Shown here: piece by piece, positions 33,613 to 41,867 of the stretch
How the letters are laid out: every line of letters starts with the position of its first letter
How positions within the stretch are numbered: position 1 is the first letter of the stretch
Assembly (NCBI GenBank): GCA_040880805.1
Contig: JBBDHW010000019.1
Span: 1-45,769 of the forward strand
DNA: 45,769 nucleotides
From: Acidimicrobiia bacterium
GTDB lineage: Bacteria; Actinomycetota; Acidimicrobiia; IMCC26256; DASPTH01
Direction of reading: 5' to 3'
Translations under genes and position numbers: made by a program
Notes under the pieces: model-generated
The model's database searches: none
Told to the model about the DNA's origin: nothing
The model's input: only the letters and a program-made list of their open reading frames with translations

Positions 33613-34780
33613 GGACCAGCTCGAGCAGTCGCTGCGTGCCGCGGTGCCGCGCGTGGCCACGAACGGCGTGCTCGATCGCGTCGCGCACAAGCGCGCGCGT
33701 CGACACACGGTTCGACGCATCGAGCTCGGCGCGGTCGCGTTCGTGCTGGTCGTCGCGCTGTCGATGGTCGTCGTGCTGGCGCAGGAGGACGGCGAGGTAT
33801 CTCGCGTCGCTGCGCCGGGCGGCGCGTCGACTGTTCGTGTGATCACCGGTGGCGCGGCAGTTACGCCGAAGGCGGGAACCGCGCGCACACCGGTGCCCGT
33901 CACGCTCGATCCCGACCAGGGCTACGTGCGCGGACCGCTGGTCGTCTCCGGCTCCACACTCTCGCTCGCGGCCTACGACCACGACCGCGACAGCTTCACC
34001 TATCCGCCGTCGCGGATCGTGCGGCTCGATGACCGCACCTTCCGCGAAGAAGGGCGGACAGACCTCAAGGCCGAGATTCTCTCGATCGCCAATGGTGACG
34101 GTGGCGCGCGGTGGGTTGTGACCCGCAACCCGGCACCACCGAACGGACTCCCGGATACGTTCCTGAAGCGCATCGGCGCCGACGGCGCGGTCGTGTCGAC
34201 CCTCCTGCCGCCAGGCACCGACCCGGTCGGGGAAGTGGTCGCGGGTAGCGGTGCCGTGTGGATACCAGTGCGCGACGGAGTGCTCCGCTACGACGCCGCG
34301 ACCGCGCGACTCACCGCACGGATCGACCTGTCACCCACTGACACCCGTGCAGTCGCAGTCGGGAGCGGTGTCATTTCGGTGACTACGGCCGGCGGAGGCG
34401 TGCAGTTGCTCCGACCCGACGGCTCGGGAACGCTGAAACCCTCCGGAGGCGTCGCCGATGGCCCGGTGATCGACCTCGCCCAAGACGGCGTCGGCGGCGT
34501 GCTCACACTGGGAACCGATGGCGCCACCGGCCAGGTACACGTCGGCGATCAGAGGCTGCCACGCGGCTTCGCTGCGACCTCGCTGTCCGCAGCCGACGGA
34601 CGCGTCTGGGTGGAGGGCACCGCGGGCGGCGCGCCGGCAGTCGTGCTACTCGGCGGAGCCCACGGTATGACGACGGTCGTGCTCGACAAGGGGCGGGACG
34701 CGTCGTTCGCCTGGATCGGACCGAACACGGTGCTCGCGGTGTCGAACGGCACGCTGCTCCGAATCGACCTGAAGAAATAG
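33605..34780 (+). CDS. Membrane-anchored beta-propeller protein, putative anti-sigma factor
   Basis: A 391-residue protein with a short N-terminal cytoplasmic part of about 40 residues (REDQLEQSLRAAVPRVATNG...RRHTVRR), one membrane helix (about 41-60) and a large external region with repeated short strands and Asp/Gly turns, consistent with a propeller (VAGSGAVWIPVRDGVLRYD, AADGRVWVEG). Position behind a sigma gene suggests a membrane anti-sigma. No HxxxCxxC zinc motif is seen in the cytoplasmic part, so the inhibitory mode would be different. The external domain could be the sensor. Confidence 0.65.
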   Translation: MREDQLEQSLRAAVPRVATNGVLDRVAHKRARRHTVRRIELGAVAFVLVVALSMVVVLAQEDGEVSRVAAPGGASTVRVITGGAAVTPKAGTARTPVPVTLDPDQGYVRGPLVVSGSTLSLAAYDHDRDSFTYPPSRIVRLDDRTFREEGRTDLKAEILSIANGDGGARWVVTRNPAPPNGLPDTFLKRIGADGAVVSTLLPPGTDPVGEVVAGSGAVWIPVRDGVLRYDAATARLTARIDLSPTDTRAVAVGSGVISVTTAGGGVQLLRPDGSGTLKPSGGVADGPVIDLAQDGVGGVLTLGTDGATGQVHVGDQRLPRGFAATSLSAADGRVWVEGTAGGAPAVVLLGGAHGMTTVVLDKGRDASFAWIGPNTVLAVSNGTLLRIDLKK

Positions 34781-34814
34781 GCAACGCCAACACGCACTCA
34801 GACGTCGGTCAAGC

Positions 34815-36062
34815 ATGCTGTCCATTCGAAGTCTTGCGCTCGCGGCGGTCGCTGCAATCGTTGCTGGCGTCGGTAGTCCGGTTGCGCAGGCGAGCCCGCC
34901 AACTGACGGACTGCTCTACGTCGGGAGCGCGAGCACGATCACCGCGCTCTCGCCGGAGACCGGTGCGGTGCAGTTCACGAAGTCGCCCGCGATCGCGTCA
35001 CGCGACTGGTCGCGGCTCTACTCGACGCAGTCGACGAACACCGCGACGGTGCTGACCACGTCGGACGCGCGCACCGGCAAGGCGCTCGCAACCCGCAAGC
35101 TCGCGCCCAACCTCGGGTTGCGCGCGGTCTCCGACGACGGCTCCGCGGCGGTGCTCAGCGAGAACGCGACCACGGGCGCCAACCCGTACGAGCCCACGCC
35201 CCGCCCCACCACGACGCTCACGGTTGTTCGCACCGGTCAGAAGCCCCGCACGTACACGGTCATGGGCAACGTCGAACCAGAGGCGTTCTCGCTCTCGAAC
35301 TACTCGCTGTTCGTCATCGAGTACTCACCACCGACCGCGCCGGACCGGTACCGCGTCGCTCGTATCGACGTGGTCGGCCACGCCAAGGTCCTGAAAACCC
35401 GTGCCGTCCGCAGCAACGAGGACGAACTCCAGGAACCGATGCGCGGCACCGCCCGCGCCCAGACGATGGCGCCTGACGGCCGTCGCCTCTACACGCTGTA
35501 CACACGCGACGCCACCGCGACCGAGCCGGCCGAGGCGTTCGTGCACGTGCTCGACCTCCAACGCGAACGCGCGACCTGTGTCGATCTTCCCCCCGAGTTC
35601 GCGGCGAGCCCCGTCGGCGCGGTCGCGGTGTCGCCGTCCGGTACCCGTCTCTACGTCGTCGCACCGGCGGCGGCCGCGCTCGCCGAGCTCGACACCGCCA
35701 CGCTCCGCATCACGCGCACGGCGCGGCTTCCCGAACCGTCGACCGATACGACGGTGCGAGCAACCGTCGCCGGAAGCACAACGCTGTATGTCGCCACGGC
35801 CAGCGAGGTGACCTCGGTGAACCTCACCGATCTCGCCGCGTCCGGCGCTTGGTACGTGCCGGGCACGGTCACCGGCATCCAGCCCGCGTCGAGCTCGCGC
35901 ACGCTCTTCGTCTCGCTCACCGACCGGGTGCTCGCGGTGGACCCGAGGACGGGCACGACGCAGCGCGAGTTCGCTTCGATCAACGCCGGCCGCATCGACC
36001 ACGTCGCGCCCGCGCTCCGCCCGATCGTGCGCGAAGGCGACTCCGTGCAGTGCGCCTGCTGA
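34815..36062 (+). CDS. Secreted beta-propeller protein
   Basis: A 415-residue exported protein with a signal peptide (residues 1-27, cleavage after AQA). The body is propeller-like with repeats such as LLYVGSASTITALSPETGAVQF and RLYVVAPAAAALAELDTATLRITRTARL. No catalytic motif is evident. It lies 34 nt after the membrane propeller gene and may be co-transcribed with the sigma/anti-sigma pair. It ends in a Cys-Ala-Cys tail. Confidence 0.72.
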   Translation: MLSIRSLALAAVAAIVAGVGSPVAQASPPTDGLLYVGSASTITALSPETGAVQFTKSPAIASRDWSRLYSTQSTNTATVLTTSDARTGKALATRKLAPNLGLRAVSDDGSAAVLSENATTGANPYEPTPRPTTTLTVVRTGQKPRTYTVMGNVEPEAFSLSNYSLFVIEYSPPTAPDRYRVARIDVVGHAKVLKTRAVRSNEDELQEPMRGTARAQTMAPDGRRLYTLYTRDATATEPAEAFVHVLDLQRERATCVDLPPEFAASPVGAVAVSPSGTRLYVVAPAAAALAELDTATLRITRTARLPEPSTDTTVRATVAGSTTLYVATASEVTSVNLTDLAASGAWYVPGTVTGIQPASSSRTLFVSLTDRVLAVDPRTGTTQREFASINAGRIDHVAPALRPIVREGDSVQCAC

Positions 36063-36099
36063 GCAGTAGGGTCCGGGCCACACCACCCAGCACGAACTG

Positions 36100-36136
36100 G
36101 CGTCGTTCAAGGCGGCTATACGACCTTGAACGACGC
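36100..36136. promoter_or_regulatory. Perfect 13-bp inverted repeat, probable operator
   Basis: GCGTCGTTCAAGG (36100-36112) and CCTTGAACGACGC (36124-36136) are exact reverse complements, separated by 11 nt (CGGCTATACGA). No run of T follows, so it is not a simple terminator. The loop contains TATACG, a possible -10 box. It ends 28 nt before the acyl-CoA dehydrogenase ATG, consistent with a TetR/FadR-type operator or a regulatory hairpin. Confidence 0.5.
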
Positions 36137-36164
36137 AGGTTCGCAGACGGACGAGGATGCGACC

Positions 36165-37379
36165 ATGGACTTCGCGCCCAGCCCACGCGCCGAGGAGCTC
36201 AGGCGGGAGCTCGCCGAGTTCATCGACCTGTTCGTCGATCCGGCCACGCCCGTCGCCCGGAAGCAGGTCGAGGATTCGGGCGATCCGCACTTCCATCCGC
36301 CCGTGATGGAGGAGCTGAAGAAGGAAGCGCGATCACGCGGCTTGTGGAACCTCTTCCTGCCCAACGACAAGTACGGCGCCGGGCTCGGCAACCTCGACTA
36401 TGCCCCGCTGTGCGAGCTCATGGGGCGCTCGCCGCTCTCGCAGGAAGCCACCAACTGCAACGCTCCCGACACCGGCAACATGGAGATCCTCGCGGAGTTC
36501 GGCACGCCGTTGCAGGTCGAGCAGTTTCTCCAGCCGCTGCTCGACGGGGAGACGCGTTCGTGCTTCGCGATGACCGAGCCGTTCGTCGCCAGCTCCGACG
36601 CCACCAACATCCAGAGCCGCATCGAGCGTGACGGCGACCACTACGTGATCAACGCGCACAAGTGGTTCACCAGCGGCGCGGCGTCGAAGCGGTGCAGCTT
36701 CGCCATCCTCATGGGCGTGTCCGACCCGAATGGCGATTCGCACCGACGCCACAGCATGGTGCTCGTCCCGCTCGACACGCCCGGCGTCACGATCGTTCGC
36801 TCGCTCCCGGTGTTCGGCCGCGATCACGGCATGGGCCACTGCGAGACGCTCTACGAGAACGTGCGGGTGCCGAAGGAGTACATCCTCGGCGAGGAGGGTG
36901 GCGGGTTCGCGATCGCGCAGGCACGGCTCGGTCCGGGGCGCATCCACCACTGCATGCGCGCGATCGGCATGGCCGAGCTCGCGCTCGAGCTGATGTGTCG
37001 GCGGGCGCAGACGCGGGTCACGTTCGGCAAGCACCTCGCCGACCAGGGCGTGATCCAGGAACGAATCGCCGAGTCGCGCATCGCCATCGAACAGGCGCGC
37101 CTTCTCACGCTGAAGGCTGCGTGGCTGATCGACACCGTCGGCAAGAAGAGCGCGCGCTTCGAGATCGGCGCGATCAAGGTGATCGCGGCCCGGCTCGCCA
37201 CCTCCGTGATCGACCGCGCCATCCAGACGTTCGGCGGCGCGGGCGTCACCGACGACTGGCCACTCGCCGAGATGTACGCGCACGCGCGCACCCTCCACCT
37301 CGTCGACGGCCCCGACGAGGTGCACCTCCAGCAGATCGCCCGCCGCGAGCTGCGGCAGTACGAGTCTCTGCGTGTCTAG
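36165..37379 (+). CDS. Acyl-CoA dehydrogenase (ACAD10/11-like)
   Basis: A 404-residue FAD flavoenzyme. N-terminal helical domain, middle beta domain with CFAMTEPFVASSDATNIQSRIERDGDHYVINAHKWFTSGA, and C-terminal helical domain ending FGGAGVTDDWPLAEMYAHARTLHLVDGPDEVHLQQIARREL. The GPDEVH ending and RVTFGKHLADQG pattern fit the long-chain ACAD10/11-like group. It oxidises an acyl-CoA to the enoyl-CoA, chain length unknown. ATG 36165 has GAGGA upstream. A TTG further upstream was rejected. Confidence 0.9.
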   Translation: MDFAPSPRAEELRRELAEFIDLFVDPATPVARKQVEDSGDPHFHPPVMEELKKEARSRGLWNLFLPNDKYGAGLGNLDYAPLCELMGRSPLSQEATNCNAPDTGNMEILAEFGTPLQVEQFLQPLLDGETRSCFAMTEPFVASSDATNIQSRIERDGDHYVINAHKWFTSGAASKRCSFAILMGVSDPNGDSHRRHSMVLVPLDTPGVTIVRSLPVFGRDHGMGHCETLYENVRVPKEYILGEEGGGFAIAQARLGPGRIHHCMRAIGMAELALELMCRRAQTRVTFGKHLADQGVIQERIAESRIAIEQARLLTLKAAWLIDTVGKKSARFEIGAIKVIAARLATSVIDRAIQTFGGAGVTDDWPLAEMYAHARTLHLVDGPDEVHLQQIARRELRQYESLRV

Positions 37380-37452
37380 ATGCTGAGGCGCACGCGGCGA
37401 ACGGAGCGAGCGGCAGCGAGTGCAGAGAGCTCGCCAGCGAGCGAACGGCGGC

Positions 37453-37471
37453 GAGGCGGGTATCCCGCCTC
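37453..37471. repeat. Hairpin in an AGCGAG-rich intergenic stretch
   Basis: GAGGCGGG-TAT-CCCGCCTC is a perfect 8-bp stem with a 3-nt loop, in the 107-nt gap after the acyl-CoA dehydrogenase. Flanks repeat GCAGAGAGC twice and AGCGAG/GCGAACGG several times, like a REP-type extragenic element. It may also act as a terminator, but no T-run is present. Confidence 0.4.
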
Positions 37472-37486
37472 GCAGAGAGCGAGCGC

Positions 37487-38392
37487 ATGGTGAAAGTTCG
37501 GATCGGATTTGGCGCGGGGACGGCGGGGCTCGCGGACGGCGGCACTCGGTTCGGCGAGCTCGTCGACGCGCTCGAACGCAACGGCTTCGACTCGATCTGG
37601 TGTTCGGAGCGCGCGACGGGACCGGCGCCCGACCCGTTGGTCGCGCTCTCGTTCGCGGCCGGGCGCACGCGCAAGCTGAAGCTCGGCACGTCGGTACAGG
37701 TGCTCCCCGGGCGCAACCCGGTGCTCCTCGCGAAACAGTGGGCGGCCCTCGACCGGCTGTCCGGTGGGCGCGCGCTCCCTGCCTTCGGGCTCGGCGTCGT
37801 GGAGCCGATGGAGCAGCAGGCCTTCGGCGTCACGCGGGAAGATCGCGCGCCGCTGTTCGACGAGGCACTCCCCCTGCTCCGTCGCCTGTGGACCGAGGAG
37901 GCGGTCGACCACGACGGCCCGCGCTATCACTACGAGGGCGTGTCGATCGGCACGCTCCCGATCCAGCAACCGCTCGACGTGTGGCTCGGTGGCCGCGCGC
38001 CCGCCGAGCTCCGCCGCGTCGGGCGCTTGGGCGACGGGTGGCTCCCCAGCTTCTCCACTCCCGCGGTGGTCGCCGACGGCCGGGTGATCGTCGAGAAGGC
38101 GGCGGCCGACGCGGGCCGCGCCATCGACCCCGAGCACTTCGGCGCGATGGTGTTCTACGCGCGCACCGAGATGCCGAGCGCGTTCGCGCGTGCACTCGCG
38201 CAACGCCGCGGCGTCGACCCCGACGAGGTGATCATCGTGGGTCTCGACGCGCTGCGGACGCGGCTCGAGGAGTTCATCGCGGTCGGCTTCTCCAAGCTCG
38301 TGCCGGTGCCGCTGGAGCCGGTCGAGTCGTGGGACGAGGAGCTCGACACCCTCGCCGACGCGGTCCTGGATCTCCAGCGCGTCAAGCAGTAA
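37487..38392 (+). CDS. LLM-class F420/flavin-dependent oxidoreductase
   Basis: A 301-residue luciferase-like (beta/alpha)8 monooxygenase/reductase. Seen: VRIGFGAGTAGLADGG, NGFDSIWCSERATG, KLKLGTSVQVLPGRNPVLLAKQWAALDRLSGGRALPAFGLG and DVWLGGRAPAELRRVGRLGDGWLPSF, the TIGR03-type LLM signature. Cofactor may be F420 or FMN. The start is ATG 37487. It converges on the DMT transporter with an 11-nt tail overlap. The substrate is unknown. Confidence 0.85.
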   Translation: MVKVRIGFGAGTAGLADGGTRFGELVDALERNGFDSIWCSERATGPAPDPLVALSFAAGRTRKLKLGTSVQVLPGRNPVLLAKQWAALDRLSGGRALPAFGLGVVEPMEQQAFGVTREDRAPLFDEALPLLRRLWTEEAVDHDGPRYHYEGVSIGTLPIQQPLDVWLGGRAPAELRRVGRLGDGWLPSFSTPAVVADGRVIVEKAAADAGRAIDPEHFGAMVFYARTEMPSAFARALAQRRGVDPDEVIIVGLDALRTRLEEFIAVGFSKLVPVPLEPVESWDEELDTLADAVLDLQRVKQ

Positions 38393-39251
38393 CGGCCGCG
38401 TCAGCTTCTTCGTGCGTCACGAGCGGCGAGCGCGCGAGCGCGATCGTGCCCACCGCCATCGCCCCGATCGCTGCAGCCGTCACCGTCACCGCGAGCGAGC
38501 CGTGCGCGTCGAGGTGCTCGCCGAACATCGTCACCGCGAAGATGCAGCTCAGCACGGGGTTCGTCACCGCGATGGCGGGCAACGACGCGGCCACGTGGCC
38601 GGCCTGGAAGGCGCTCTGGTTCAGCAGGAGCCCGACGGCTGAGACCGCGAGCAACGCGTACAGCTGCCAGTGTCCCAGTACTTGGACCACCCCACCGTCG
38701 AAGAGGTCGACCGTGGCCTTGGTGAGAATCGCGGTGAAGCCGTACACCGTGCCCGTCGCGACACCCAGGTAGAGCGCGCGCCGCGATCCCATCGTCTTCA
38801 CCGCGAGCGCGACGAGCGTGCCCGTGATCACCGCGACGACCGTGCCCGCCACGACCCACGCGCCGAGCGACGCGGTGGAGCGATTGCCATCGGGCGAGCC
38901 GACGACCACGAACAACGCCAGCCCTCCGGTGACCGCGATCGCGGGGATCCATTCGTGCCGGGTGACGCGTCGCCCGTGACCGATCGTCGACAACGGCAGC
39001 GCGAACAACAGACCGCTCACGAGCAGCGGCGCGACGGTGACCACGGTCCCGGTCGCGAGCGCGCCGGCCTCGAAGCCGAAGGCACCGAGGTCGAGGACGA
39101 TGCCGAGCAGCCACACCGGTCGCCGCACCAGCGCGAGCAGGAGGGCCGGCCGCAGCGACAGCTCCGGCGGCTGCTCGGACGCAACCCGCTGTTGGAGCAC
39201 GGACGCACCCGCATAGCTGAGCCCCGCGAGGAGCGCGAGCGCGATGGCCAT
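38382..39251 (-). CDS. DMT-superfamily (EamA-like) transporter
   Basis: A 289-residue protein with about ten hydrophobic helices in two five-helix halves. LSYAGASVLQQR in the first helix and GVATGTVYGFTAILTKATVDL at the centre recall the DMT/magnesium-transporter NIPA-like branch. The substrate is unknown. ATG 39251 is preceded by the stop of the polysaccharide deacetylase gene by one base. The 3' end overlaps the convergent flavin oxidoreductase. Confidence 0.78.
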   Translation of the reverse strand: MAIALALLAGLSYAGASVLQQRVASEQPPELSLRPALLLALVRRPVWLLGIVLDLGAFGFEAGALATGTVVTVAPLLVSGLLFALPLSTIGHGRRVTRHEWIPAIAVTGGLALFVVVGSPDGNRSTASLGAWVVAGTVVAVITGTLVALAVKTMGSRRALYLGVATGTVYGFTAILTKATVDLFDGGVVQVLGHWQLYALLAVSAVGLLLNQSAFQAGHVAASLPAIAVTNPVLSCIFAVTMFGEHLDAHGSLAVTVTAAAIGAMAVGTIALARSPLVTHEEADAAVTA

Positions 39252-39252
39252 G

Positions 39253-39981
39253 TCAGCGAGGGTACGTGAACCCCTTGCCCGACTCGATCCCGTGGTCGCC
39301 GACCGCACCGACGGTGAGACGGCGCGCCGCGAGCTCGTCGGCGAGCCGGGGCAGTGCACCCACGGTGGCCTTCCACGATCCGGGGTACGACTCGCAGTCG
39401 GAGTCGTGGAGGAGCACCGTCCCGCCGTCGAGGTAGCGGCGGGTCACGTCGGCGACGACGGTCTCGGGCGTGGCCTCGCGCCGCCAGTCGCGGCCCCACG
39501 TGGTCCAGAGGACCGTCGCCATCCCGTGGCGGCGTGCCGCGCGCAGCGCGGAGAACGACAGGATGCCGAACGGCGGCCGGAACCAGCGCGGCTCGACGCC
39601 GGTGGCAGCCGCGACGGTGTCGTACGCGTGCGCGACGTCGTGCTCGGTACTGCGGGGCGTGCGTCGCAGCATGTTGCGGTGCAGATCACCGTGGACCGCA
39701 ACCTCGTGGCCGGCGGCCGCGACGTCCTGAGCAACCGTCGGTGATCGACGAACCATGTCACCGAGCATGAAGAACGTGGCGCGCCAGCCGAGGTCGTCGA
39801 GCACCGAGAGAATCTCGGGCGTCGACACCGGATCGGGGCCGTCGTCGAACGTCAACGCAACGTGTCCGGGCCGGCCGACACCGACGAGACGCGGCGTGAT
39901 GCGCACTCCGATCGGCGACACCCCGACGAGCGCCGGTGCCGCGTGCACTGTGGCCGCACCGAGACCAACCGCGCCCGCCAT
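39253..39981 (-). CDS. Polysaccharide deacetylase (NodB homology domain)
   Basis: A 242-residue carbohydrate esterase family 4 protein. The metal and catalytic motifs are present: TFDDGPD (Asp-Asp), HGDLH (two histidines), RPPFG, and a late LLHDSD. A short Ala-rich hydrophobic N-terminus suggests export or membrane attachment. It would remove acetyl or related groups from a surface glycan. It follows the fused glycosyltransferase gene by 23 nt on the same strand, so they probably act together. Confidence 0.88.
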   Translation of the reverse strand: MAGAVGLGAATVHAAPALVGVSPIGVRITPRLVGVGRPGHVALTFDDGPDPVSTPEILSVLDDLGWRATFFMLGDMVRRSPTVAQDVAAAGHEVAVHGDLHRNMLRRTPRSTEHDVAHAYDTVAAATGVEPRWFRPPFGILSFSALRAARRHGMATVLWTTWGRDWRREATPETVVADVTRRYLDGGTVLLHDSDCESYPGSWKATVGALPRLADELAARRLTVGAVGDHGIESGKGFTYPR

Positions 39982-40004
39982 CCCGGCCAGCTTGACCGCA
40001 CGCC

Positions 40005-41771
40005 TCAGCGGAGCTCCCCGAGCGGGTGCGCGTGCAGACCGGCGCGCTCGAGCCGCGCCTCGAGGTCGGACACCGCGATCTCCATCGCCTTCGCGTCGCG
40101 GTCGCGACCGTCGAGCAGGTACACCTTCCGTGCTTCGAACGTCGATGGCAAGTTCTCGGGCCCGAAGGTGTGATCGGGCACGACGAGGCGCTGCTTCGAG
40201 CGCCGTGAGAAGAACTGGTCGAACGCGTCGGGCCGTCGGGCCGAGACGAACTCGTGCATCGGCTCGCCGGTTTCACGGGCGATCACCTTGCCGGCCTTGT
40301 CGAGGTCGTTCCGGGCCTGGTTCCACGGGAGCAGCGTTCCCTTACCCCATCCTCCGTTCGCGATATCGACCTTGCGGTCGACCAACCATTCGAGCTCGGG
40401 CGAGTGATGGCTGGCGGTCCGCGCGTCGATCACCGCCGACACACCAAGGTCGTCGATCGCAGCGAGTAGCGCTCGGTCGCTGAGCTGACGATCGTCGAGC
40501 CGTACCCCGATGTACGCGGCGTGCTCGGCGTTCGCCGGTGGCTTGGCCACACCCACACCGATCGCCGAGACCGCTTGGGCGCCGACGGTGAGCCCGATGT
40601 ACAGCGCGACCACGCTCGCGGCCACGATCGTGACCGAGCGGCGCCCCTTGGGTGTGCGCAGCACGACCACCCGCCCCTTGCGGTCGACCGAGTTGTTGGC
40701 AACCGCGAGCTCGGCGACGGCGTCGGCAGGGTCGCCGGTGAACAGTTGGCGCGCGGTCGTGACCAGCTGCTCGCGTGCCGGACCCGGAGTGGTGAGCTCG
40801 CGCAGACGTGTTTGCAGCTCCTCGTCGTCGCGCGCGTAGTAGTTGACGCCCGAGCGCGCCATCATCTCGGCGTTGTCCTTGCCGTGCCCGGCGATCGGAA
40901 GGTACGTGATCACGGGGAGGCCCACCGCGAAGGCCTCCATGCAGGTGAGGCCGCCCGCGTTCTCCACCAGCGCGTCGGCGGCAGTCATGAGCGCGGGCAT
41001 CTCGTCGCTCCAACCGATCACCGTGCCGAAGCCGCGGCTCTCGAGGTGGGTCAGGAGCTTCTCGTCCTTCCCGCACACGGTGATCGGGTGGAACTCGCCG
41101 GAGCGCCCGATCGCCTCGACGGTGGCGAGGACGTCACCGACGCCCCACGACCCGGCGACGACGAGCACCGCCCGGTCGTCGGGTGCGAGGCCGAGCGCGC
41201 TCCGCACCGCGGCACGGTCGATGCGAGCATCACGGAACCGGTCGGCGACCAAGGGTCCGTGCGCACGCGCGTCCTTGCCACCGCGAGCAACCGCCGCCGC
41301 GGCAGAGAGCTCACTGACAGCAAGGTGACGGTCGATGCCCGGGTGTACCCACAGCGAGTGCACCGCGAAGTCGGTGAGATAGGTGACGACGGGGACGCGG
41401 AGGATCTTCGTGCGCCGCATGCGGCCGAGGACGAGCGACGCGAGCGGGTAGACCGACACGATCGTGTCGGGCCCGAACGCCTTGATCGCCTTGCGCAGCT
41501 TCCGACGAGTGAGCCACGTATCGACCATCACCGCGGGAGCGCGCAGGAGAGGCGCCATGCGGTACGACAGCTCGTAGCTCCACGGGAAGAGCCGGAGCTG
41601 CACCTGGTAGAACCAGCGGAGGAAGGGCCCGATGTGGAGCGCGACCGCGTCGAGGAAGTCGATGACTTCTACCCGATGGCCGCGCTCGTCGAGCCGCTTG
41701 CGAAGCTCTTTGGCCGCGCCGTCATGACCCGCGCCCATGGACGCGGAGACGATCAAGATGCTCCGACGCAC
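40005..41771 (-). CDS. MGDG-synthase-like glycosyltransferase fused to an inactive NodB-like domain
   Basis: A 588-residue protein. Residues about 1-175 resemble the MGDG synthase N-terminal domain (LIVSASMGAGHDGAAKEL), and about 185-355 the Glyco_tran_28 C-terminal domain (VENAGGLTCMEAFAVGLPVITY, then GHGKDNAE). A membrane helix at about 380-403 follows, then about 185 residues resembling a polysaccharide deacetylase without its catalytic Asp-Asp (YIGVRLDDRQLSD in place of TFDDGPD). The glycosyltransferase may build a glycolipid. GTG 41771 is chosen because TACTCT lies 6 nt before it. GTG 41816 would add 15 residues. Confidence 0.78.
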   Translation of the reverse strand: MRRSILIVSASMGAGHDGAAKELRKRLDERGHRVEVIDFLDAVALHIGPFLRWFYQVQLRLFPWSYELSYRMAPLLRAPAVMVDTWLTRRKLRKAIKAFGPDTIVSVYPLASLVLGRMRRTKILRVPVVTYLTDFAVHSLWVHPGIDRHLAVSELSAAAAVARGGKDARAHGPLVADRFRDARIDRAAVRSALGLAPDDRAVLVVAGSWGVGDVLATVEAIGRSGEFHPITVCGKDEKLLTHLESRGFGTVIGWSDEMPALMTAADALVENAGGLTCMEAFAVGLPVITYLPIAGHGKDNAEMMARSGVNYYARDDEELQTRLRELTTPGPAREQLVTTARQLFTGDPADAVAELAVANNSVDRKGRVVVLRTPKGRRSVTIVAASVVALYIGLTVGAQAVSAIGVGVAKPPANAEHAAYIGVRLDDRQLSDRALLAAIDDLGVSAVIDARTASHHSPELEWLVDRKVDIANGGWGKGTLLPWNQARNDLDKAGKVIARETGEPMHEFVSARRPDAFDQFFSRRSKQRLVVPDHTFGPENLPSTFEARKVYLLDGRDRDAKAMEIAVSDLEARLERAGLHAHPLGELR

Positions 41772-41867
41772 GGGCGCAGAGTATCGGGTCACCCTGCGCC
41801 GCGCCGGGAACAGCACCCCGGGAGAGAACCGTCGAACTTCCGCCGGGTGCTCACGCGCCCATCCGGG

